In this document: piece by piece, positions 58,513 through 64,000 of the stretch
Numbering within the stretch: position 1 is the stretch's first letter
How the letters are laid out: each line of letters begins with the position of its first letter
Assembly: GCA_041389725.1 (NCBI GenBank)
Contig: JAWKRG010000002.1
Coordinates: forward strand, 248,001-312,000
Length of the DNA stretch: 64,000 nt
Source of the DNA: Polyangiaceae bacterium
GTDB taxonomy: Bacteria; Myxococcota_A; Polyangia; Polyangiales; Polyangiaceae
Direction of reading: 5' to 3'
Made by a program: the position numbers and the translations under genes
Notes under the pieces: generated by a model
Database searches by the model: none
What the model saw: the letters and a program-made list of their open reading frames with translations, nothing else
What the model was told of the DNA's origin: nothing

Positions 58513-59410
58513 GCGCGGGGCGGCCATCGCCGTGCTGCTGGCTGCAGGTACCGTCGCCTGTGACTCCAAGTCCACCGCGGCGGCCCCGTCGGCGAGCGCA
58601 ACGGCGCACGCCCTGCCGGGTCCCTCTCACAGCGCACCCAGCGCGCCGCCACGAGTTCCGACCACGAAGCGTGAAGATGGATGCCGCGTGGTGAAAGTGG
58701 AGGGCGCCGCGCGCGTGGAAGGTTCGAGTAGTCCCCTCACCGCGAACACCTCGCTCGCTGGCGATCGCTTCCTGGAGCTCGAACCTGGCGCGCGAGTCGT
58801 GCTGCGCCACACCGTGAGCACGCGCGAAGTCGAACTTCTGGGACCCGCGTTCGCGCGCCCCTGTGTGGATGGCGAAGAGATGTTCATCTTGAGCCGAGGG
58901 AAGCTGAGGTCCGTTCCGGGACCCGGAGCGCGCCCCGGAGTGCAAGTGTGGATCGGGCATCCCTGGGGAACCGCGAGCTACGGCAACGCACTCCTGGAGG
59001 TCGACGTTCAAGCGAAGCGCGCTTCAGTGATGGCGTCGAACGGTGAGGCGTGGCTCACCCGCGCCGACAAGGCCACACTGCGAGGGCCCAACCATCTCAC
59101 CAAGAAGACCGAGCGCGCCATCTACGGTGGCGCTGCCGTCGCGAAGGACCAGCTAGTGAGTTGTGAACGTGCTGCGGAAGAGGCCGAAGCGAAGGCGACC
59201 GCGGTGCTGAAGCCCTCGGGCGAGGACGCAGGACCCCTTGGCGATCGCGCTGCTGCCCACCTGAACGCCCGGCGGGCGGCGCGGGCCACCTGCCTCTCGG
59301 CGGCTGCATCCGCTGCGCTGGCTGCCGATCCGGCCCAGCGCGGCCAGCTGGCACGGGCCCTGGAAGCCGCAAATTCCCGCTGGAAGCGCGTGCCCCGGGT
59401 CTCCCGGTGA
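58496..59410 (+). CDS. FecR-like putative lipoprotein overlapping the phosphatase gene
   Basis: 304 aa from GTG 58496, which lies inside the phosphatase gene (17-base overlap), so it is probably translationally coupled. Signal region RGAAIAVLLAAGTVAC ends in a Cys at about 22 (lipobox imperfect), then an Ala/Ser/Pro linker. Residues about 60-200 look FecR-like: DGCRVVKVEGAARVEGSSSP, FLELEPGARVVLRHTVSTRE, MFILSRGKLRSVPGPG, VSVMASNGEAW-type block (KRASVMASNGEAWLTRADKA). The C-terminal part is helical, Ala-rich (EEAEAKATAVLKPSGEDAGP). Similar FecR-like domains occur in the protein at 2649. Function unknown. Confidence 0.65.
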   Translation: MTSRTERGAAIAVLLAAGTVACDSKSTAAAPSASATAHALPGPSHSAPSAPPRVPTTKREDGCRVVKVEGAARVEGSSSPLTANTSLAGDRFLELEPGARVVLRHTVSTREVELLGPAFARPCVDGEEMFILSRGKLRSVPGPGARPGVQVWIGHPWGTASYGNALLEVDVQAKRASVMASNGEAWLTRADKATLRGPNHLTKKTERAIYGGAAVAKDQLVSCERAAEEAEAKATAVLKPSGEDAGPLGDRAAAHLNARRAARATCLSAAASAALAADPAQRGQLARALEAANSRWKRVPRVSR

Positions 59411-59418
59411 CGCTTCCG

Positions 59419-59457
59419 TTGACAGTTTCCGGGCCGTCCCGCTAGCGTCCCGCTAGC
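59419..59457 (+). promoter_or_regulatory. putative sigma-70-type promoter with tandem 11-base repeat
   Basis: TTGACA (59419-59424) is followed after 18 bases by TAGCGT (59443-59448), a TAnnnT-type -10. The 12-mer CGTCCCGCTAGC occurs twice (59435-59446 and 59446-59457), with an 11-base period sharing one C. This lies 26 bases before the outer-membrane protein ATG at 59483. The repeat may be a regulator site over the -10. Confidence 0.45.
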
Positions 59458-59482
59458 AGCGACCTCAATGGGCCAACTGGGG

Positions 59483-61006
59483 ATGAAGCACTCTTTCGCA
59501 ACAAAGCTCGGGACGGCTCTGGCGGCCCTCACTCTGGCACCCCACGCGGGTGCCGATGAACCCGCCCTTGCCGGCGAACCCGCGGTTCTCAACGAACCCT
59601 CGGAGATCACTCAGGTCGTCGACGCCTTCGACGGTGACGACCCCTTCGATCTCCACTTGTCATTGGGTTTCCAGCAGACCTGGAAGAGCGCGAAGATCCG
59701 TCGCGAGTCGGCCATTGGTCAGGACGGACTCACGACCGGCGGATACACGTCGGACACGATGAACGTCGCCAAGTACAGCGAGACGACCAGCCGGCTCAAC
59801 ACCAAGGCGTCCATTGGCGTGTTCAAGGACATCGCGCTGAGCTTCCGCTTGCCGATCATCTTGAGCAACAGCCGCAAGCTGGAAGACCTGGACGGCAGCC
59901 AGGCGCAGCAGACCGTCGTGCTGCAAGGTGCACCAGGCGAACAGCTGTTTGCACTGCCCTTCGAATCTCCGAAGCGAAGCGGTATCGAGTATCTGGCGGT
60001 GGGTCTGGACGCGGCGATCTTCAATCAGTTCCGCGATCCCACCAAACCCACTTGGGTCGTCGGCATCGAAGGCCGCTTCAACGTGTCCGAACCGATGCAC
60101 GCCTGCAACGCCAGCGAAAACGGGCTGAACCTAGCCGGGCCGCAGAAGAAGTGCGCATACCCCTCGGACATCAACCGCAACGGCATCAGCGGCGAAGTTC
60201 CGGATGAAGCCGGTCGGTCCTTGGAAGGCAATTTCTCCGGGGAGCGGGACCCGGGCGTGAGCCGCGGCACCACCGCGCTGGAGTTGCATACGTTTCTCTC
60301 CAAGCGCATCAAGTACATCGAGCCCTACGGCGGCTTCAAAGCGCTGTTCGAGTTCCAGAACGACTCCAGCGACTACGGCGCCACGGATCTCAAGGGCTCC
60401 CTGGTGAATCATCCCCCCCTCGAAGGCACGATGATCCTGGGGATGGCGGTGATTCCCTGGGAGGTGCGCGACCAGTTCCAACGCGTCAGCCTGGATTTCC
60501 GCTTCACGGGTTCCTACCGCTCCGAGGGGCGGGACTACTCGGAGCTCTTCGACGCCTTGGGTTCGAGCGACGCACCGACGATGCGCAGACCCAACTACTC
60601 GTCCTACCACGACGAGGGAGGGATCTCGGTGGTCGATCCCACCTCGCAGAAAGTCTACTTCACCGGCCTGACGGACGTGCAGCAACACGGGCGCTACACT
60701 TTCTCCACCGAGTTCACGTGGCAGGCGGGTGAGTACGTCAAGTTCTCCTTGGGCGGCGGCTACACCATCGTGCAATCGCACTTCATCGCCTTCGACCAGG
60801 CCTGCAATCCCGACTTCAGCGACGACATCTCGAAGTCCGGTCCCTGCCGTTCCACGCGAACGGACAGCTTCGGCACAGCCACGAACAGCGCGACCGGCAT
60901 TCCCAACCCGAACTACCGCGCTGCCATCAACGTTCCCGGGCGCCGATTCCTGGTGGACGACTCCAACGCCCTCGACGCGTGGCTGAATGCCACCGTGATG
61001 TTCTGA
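59483..61006 (+). CDS. predicted outer-membrane beta-barrel protein
   Basis: 507 aa from ATG 59483; ATG 59468 is also in frame. Signal peptide MKHSFATKLGTALAALTLAP with cleavage near AGA-DE. The mature sequence is a run of amphipathic strands (FDLHLSLGFQQTWKSAKIRR, NTKASIGVFKDIALSFRLPI, GRYTFSTEFTWQAGEYVKFS, LGGGYTIVQSHFIAFDQ) and ends in AWLNATVMF, a C-terminal Phe as BAM-dependent barrels have. There is no TonB box or known porin signature. Function unknown. It is followed 101 bases later by another envelope protein gene. Confidence 0.68.
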   Translation: MKHSFATKLGTALAALTLAPHAGADEPALAGEPAVLNEPSEITQVVDAFDGDDPFDLHLSLGFQQTWKSAKIRRESAIGQDGLTTGGYTSDTMNVAKYSETTSRLNTKASIGVFKDIALSFRLPIILSNSRKLEDLDGSQAQQTVVLQGAPGEQLFALPFESPKRSGIEYLAVGLDAAIFNQFRDPTKPTWVVGIEGRFNVSEPMHACNASENGLNLAGPQKKCAYPSDINRNGISGEVPDEAGRSLEGNFSGERDPGVSRGTTALELHTFLSKRIKYIEPYGGFKALFEFQNDSSDYGATDLKGSLVNHPPLEGTMILGMAVIPWEVRDQFQRVSLDFRFTGSYRSEGRDYSELFDALGSSDAPTMRRPNYSSYHDEGGISVVDPTSQKVYFTGLTDVQQHGRYTFSTEFTWQAGEYVKFSLGGGYTIVQSHFIAFDQACNPDFSDDISKSGPCRSTRTDSFGTATNSATGIPNPNYRAAINVPGRRFLVDDSNALDAWLNATVMF

Positions 61007-61107
61007 TCCCCTTCAGCCATCACGAACCGCGAGGGGCGCGGGCAGAAAGCCGGCAACTCGGGCCGCGGTTGCACGACGAGCCATCCCGCGTCTACCCTTG
61101 CCGTGCC

Positions 61108-62511
61108 TTGACTCGGGCTAGCACGCTTCGACGCGCCGGACGCGCGCTCCTGACCTTCGCGGTTGTCTTCGGTTCCACGCTGTCAGCCGCGGCGGGCCCC
61201 GACGACGTGGTCCTGCTTCCCACCGTGGTCCCGGGCGCAGAGGCCTCGCAGGAGCCCCTGCTCGAACAGCCCGACCCGGCGGACGCGCGAGCGTTGGCGA
61301 AGTGGGCGCGTGAGCTGGACGCGGTACTGCATGAAGCAGCGCAAGACCTCGGACTGAACCTGGACGTCTCGGAGCACGTTGAGCCGAACCAGCGCGACTT
61401 GACCGAGGACGCGCTGGTAGCTCGCGCCTCTAACGGCTGGGTGATTTCGCCGCGACTGTCCTTGGAGGGGCGCCGCTTTCGCGTGCGACTGGTGGCCGTT
61501 GCGCCTGGGTCACGTGTCGTGCTCGTGCGCACGCTCGAGATGGAGCCACGCGAAGTGAACATCCGCGCGATGGTCATGCTTCGCGACTTGGTGCAGGTGG
61601 GACGTGGTTCGGCCCCAGGACGGGAGCCAGAGGTTCCCGACACTCCCGCCCCCAGCTACGCCACGCCTGCGCGCTCCCAAGGCAGAGCCGTACTGGCCGT
61701 CAACAGCGCGGCCTTCGGCGGCTATGTGGGTTTCTCGCTGCAACGGGCGAGTGGTTCCAGCGACGATCGCCTGACCTATCCCCTCATTGCTCTGGGCACG
61801 GGAATCGGGCTCGGCGGTTCGATGATCATCGCGGACGAGTGGGACGTGGGACTCGGCGACGCGTGGTATCTGTCCGCGGGCGCTTGGTGGCCGACCTTGT
61901 CTGGAGTGCTGTTGGCCGAAAGCTACGGGGTCGAGCCTGCCGAGGATCGATACATGTACGGTCTGCTGGGCGCCGCGGCGGGCGTGTCCTTGGCAACGGC
62001 GTCCCTGAGCTTTGCGGGAATGGGTGAAGGCGGCGCGACGCTCACGCATTCGGGCGGTGCTTTCGGTTTGCTCCTGGGCGGCGCGACCCAACTGGCCATC
62101 GAGGGCACGACCGAATCGACCCCAACCCGCGGCATGGGCTACGGGGCGGGTGCGGGTGTCGTCGTGTTCGGCGCCTTGGCCACGAAGTTCTACATCTCCC
62201 CCTCCCGAGTGCTGCTGATCGATCTGGGCGCAACGCTGGGGGGTTTGACCGGCGCGGCGGCCACCAGCCCGCTGGTCTTTGGAGATGAGCGGACCGAGGG
62301 CAAGAACCGAGCGTTTCTGGCCAGCGTGGGCGCCGGCGTCATTGCAGGCGGCACCGTCGCCTACTTGATGACTCGCCCCGGACCGTCCAAGCCAAGGGAG
62401 CCAAACCCCACGGCCGCTGTTCGCCCCTGGGCAGGCATGGTCGGGGAGACACGCGCGGCATCGGGCAATTCCACACCTGCGTGGGGTGGCGGCGTGTTCG
62501 GATTTTGGTGA
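61108..62511 (+). CDS. envelope protein of unknown function, possible TTG start
   Basis: About 467 aa if started at TTG 61108, which directly precedes a good signal peptide (LTRASTLRRAGRALLTFAVV, then STLSAAAG); no ATG or GTG fits, and earlier ATG 60979 would place over 40 odd residues first and overlap the previous gene. About residues 25-180 are mixed alpha/beta (AQDLGLNLDVSEHVEPNQRD); 200-450 are glycine-rich and hydrophobic (VGFSLQRASGSSDD, LIALGTGIGLGGSMIIADEW, GLLLGGATQLAIEGTT, ATLGGLTGAAATS), probably strands or helices in a membrane. The end (GGGVFGFW) is aromatic, also fitting a barrel. The frame is clear; the family is not recognised. Confidence 0.55.
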   Translation: MTRASTLRRAGRALLTFAVVFGSTLSAAAGPDDVVLLPTVVPGAEASQEPLLEQPDPADARALAKWARELDAVLHEAAQDLGLNLDVSEHVEPNQRDLTEDALVARASNGWVISPRLSLEGRRFRVRLVAVAPGSRVVLVRTLEMEPREVNIRAMVMLRDLVQVGRGSAPGREPEVPDTPAPSYATPARSQGRAVLAVNSAAFGGYVGFSLQRASGSSDDRLTYPLIALGTGIGLGGSMIIADEWDVGLGDAWYLSAGAWWPTLSGVLLAESYGVEPAEDRYMYGLLGAAAGVSLATASLSFAGMGEGGATLTHSGGAFGLLLGGATQLAIEGTTESTPTRGMGYGAGAGVVVFGALATKFYISPSRVLLIDLGATLGGLTGAAATSPLVFGDERTEGKNRAFLASVGAGVIAGGTVAYLMTRPGPSKPREPNPTAAVRPWAGMVGETRAASGNSTPAWGGGVFGFW

Positions 62512-63422
62512 TGAGAGACGTCTGCTTCACGGTCGCGGCCGACGAGGCCGGCCAGCGCCTCGACAAGCTGGTGATTCGGCATATCGGGGGCTTGGGCCGA
62601 CGTCGAGCAAGTGAGCTATTTGCCAGCGGGCGGGTGGAGGTCAACGGCGCCCGAGCGGTAAAGGGCACCCTGAGTCAGGTGGGCGATAGCGTGGAGGTCA
62701 AACTCGAAGACGCGTGCCCCGTTCCGGCAGAGGCGGACGCGGACCTGAGCGTGCGCCTCGAAAACGAGGCCTTCGTCGTGGTCAGCAAACCCGCAGGCCA
62801 GGCCACAGCTCCGCTGCGCGGCGAAAGCGGAACGCTCGCGAGCGCACTCTTGGGTCACTACCCAGAGATGGCCTTCGTTGGCTACTCACCGCGCGAACCG
62901 GGGCTACTCCACCGCCTAGACACGGGAACCAGCGGACTCCTGGTTGCCGCGCGAACGGGGCGGGCCTTCGAAAGCCTGCGTCGCGCGCTGACCCAGGGCG
63001 CGATGGAGAAGCGCTACTTCGCGATCGTGAGTCGGGTGGACCTGCCTGATCGCGGCGTCATCTCCACTTTCGTGGGGCCGGACCCACGTAAGGGGCGCAA
63101 AGTGATCGTCTACGAAAAGGATCCGCCTCCGGGAGCGCGGGTGCAGGAATCACGCTACCGGGTCGTTCGCTGCAGCGAGCGTCGCGCGTTGCTGGAGTTG
63201 CGCGTTTCGCGGGCTTATCGCCATCAGATCCGTGCGCACTTGGCGCACCTGGGTGCTCCCATCGTCGGTGACGCGCTGTACGGCTCGCGGGATCTCGAGG
63301 CCCTGCCCGGCCGGCACGCGCTACACGCGTGTCACATCGCGTGGGCCGGAGACGACACGCTGCCCGCCTTCGAGGCGTTCGAAGACCTTCCCCAAGACCT
63401 GCTCCGCTTGCTCGACGACTGA
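62511..63422 (+). CDS. RluA-family pseudouridine synthase with S4 domain
   Basis: 303 aa. S4 RNA-binding domain at about 10-65 (VAADEAGQRLDKLVIRHIGG, then RASELFASGRVEVNGA), then an RluA catalytic domain with the conserved Asp in LLHRLDTGTSGLLVAARTG, and AMEKRYFAIVSRVDLPDRGV, SRAYRHQIRAHLAHLGAPIV and GDALYG. It would convert uridine to pseudouridine in rRNA or tRNA; the exact target cannot be told. ATG 62511 overlaps the preceding stop by one base (TGATG) and is preferred to an upstream ATG at 62481. Its last 91 bases overlap the convergent gene. Confidence 0.9.
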   Translation: MRDVCFTVAADEAGQRLDKLVIRHIGGLGRRRASELFASGRVEVNGARAVKGTLSQVGDSVEVKLEDACPVPAEADADLSVRLENEAFVVVSKPAGQATAPLRGESGTLASALLGHYPEMAFVGYSPREPGLLHRLDTGTSGLLVAARTGRAFESLRRALTQGAMEKRYFAIVSRVDLPDRGVISTFVGPDPRKGRKVIVYEKDPPPGARVQESRYRVVRCSERRALLELRVSRAYRHQIRAHLAHLGAPIVGDALYGSRDLEALPGRHALHACHIAWAGDDTLPAFEAFEDLPQDLLRLLDD

Positions 63423-63991
63423 CGTCCCGAGTCCCGGTCCGCGAGGAGCTGTACCAGCTCCTGCACGAGGCTCAGGGTGCTCTGGCGCGTCGGCAGCGCA
63501 GGCCACAGCACCGCGACCCGCTCGTCGGAACGACGACCGCGCGTCCAGCTCACATGTGCCGCCAGCAGCCAGTGCGCTCGAGACCCTTCGCGAGCTCGTA
63601 CGATCACCCAGGGCAGCGCCATCGTTCCGGCACCACTGACGTCGTATTCCAGGCCGACCTCGACGGCGCTGAGACCAGCTGCTGCTCTGCGCGGCACGAC
63701 CAGCAGGCGAAGCTCGTCGGGCTGACCGTCGCCATCGGGAATACGAGCCCAGGGAACGACCTTGAGTCCTTCCAGCCGCCGCAGGCGCCGCGACATCCAG
63801 TGCAGTACGCGCATGGGTGCCCTCGCGCGATCCGCGGGCAGCGTGCTGGCCCTTCCCGTCAGGAAGATGGGCAACAAGCACGCTGAAGCAAGCAGCAGCA
63901 TCAGCGCGTGATAGACCGATCGCGGAAGCAACCACAGCGCCGCGGCGACGAAGCTGGCCAAGAGCAACACGAAGAGCACGAAACCAGGCAT
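63332..63991 (-). CDS. small membrane protein, convergently overlapping the pseudouridine synthase gene
   Basis: 219 aa. Two adjacent N-terminal hydrophobic segments (MPGFVLFVLLLASFVAAALW, then ALMLLLASACLLPIFLTG) followed by a soluble domain of alternating strands (EGLKVVPWARIPDGDGQPDE, LLVVPRRAAAGLSAVEVGLE, ALPWVIVRAREGSRAHWLLA). No family recognised. The last 30 residues (Arg/Ser-rich) are encoded antisense to the pseudouridine synthase 3' end, a 91-base convergent overlap. Either the overlap is real or the stop has been lost by mutation and the natural end lies before residue 190. The ATG lies at the right edge of the window. Confidence 0.6.
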   Translation of the reverse strand: MPGFVLFVLLLASFVAAALWLLPRSVYHALMLLLASACLLPIFLTGRASTLPADRARAPMRVLHWMSRRLRRLEGLKVVPWARIPDGDGQPDELRLLVVPRRAAAGLSAVEVGLEYDVSGAGTMALPWVIVRAREGSRAHWLLAAHVSWTRGRRSDERVAVLWPALPTRQSTLSLVQELVQLLADRDSGRQSSSKRSRSWGRSSNASKAGSVSSPAHAM

Positions 63992-64000
63992 CGATCCGGC

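Overview
The window is about 64 kb of GC-rich, densely coded chromosome with no rRNA, tRNA, CRISPR array, IS element or phage gene that I can see. The content points to the Myxococcota, most likely a Polyangia/Sorangium-type bacterium. The signs are two Hanks-type Ser/Thr kinases and a PP2C-cNMP phosphatase, PEGA, thrombospondin-type-3 and HEAT-repeat envelope proteins, Gly/Ser/Ala-rich Cys-containing lipoproteins, an S55-type secreted peptidase, and a sphingosine-phosphate-lyase-like enzyme. This assignment is inferred from gene content, not from a marker gene.

Layout. 0-10 kb: a DUF2254-like membrane protein cut by the left edge, an Eis-like acetyltransferase, a FecR/FN3-type secreted protein, a DUF362 protein, a translationally coupled lipoprotein pair, an old-yellow-enzyme oxidoreductase, and the first of two PhnD-like proteins without signal peptides. 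10-18 kb: a leftward run of a membrane sulfatase and a catabolic set (acyl-CoA dehydrogenase, crotonase, RidA, SDR, aldehyde dehydrogenase, creatininase family). 18-28.5 kb: a kinase with five C-terminal membrane segments, a Cys-rich lipoprotein, then secreted proteins (beta-propeller, S55 peptidase, and a trypsin-like protease with Asp-rich calcium-type repeats). 28.5-34.7 kb: a PLP lyase, a lipoprotein, a membrane-anchored J-protein, a TPR/PEGA protein and a second kinase.

34.7-37.6 kb is the most coherent regulatory module. A hemerythrin gene is divergent from a TetR regulator fused to two DUF2249 domains, which is followed by a 12-helix NnrS/heme-copper-like membrane protein. A TGTTATC-N4-GATAACA inverted repeat runs into the regulator's start codon. 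This looks like a self-contained nitrosative or Fe-S stress circuit.

37.9-47.8 kb: a von Willebrand factor A protein, a response regulator with an unknown output domain, a Tat-exported DUF362 protein, a coiled-coil protein, a ComEA-like protein with a 76-aa partner, an FGE-like lipoprotein, a Gly/Ser lipoprotein and the second PhnD-like protein. 47.8-51 kb: murA-hisG-lipoprotein, coupled by ATGA overlaps. 51-64 kb: an OmpA/TSP3 outer-membrane protein coupled to a HEAT protein, then xseB, a CinA/MoaB-type protein, radC, a PP2C-cNMP phosphatase, envelope proteins, an RluA-type pseudouridine synthase and a convergently overlapping membrane protein at the right edge.

The genome uses many 1-17 nt gene overlaps and GTG starts. 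No stretch above 300 bases lacks a gene. Several divergent intergenic regions carry perfect inverted repeats, listed as regulatory sites.
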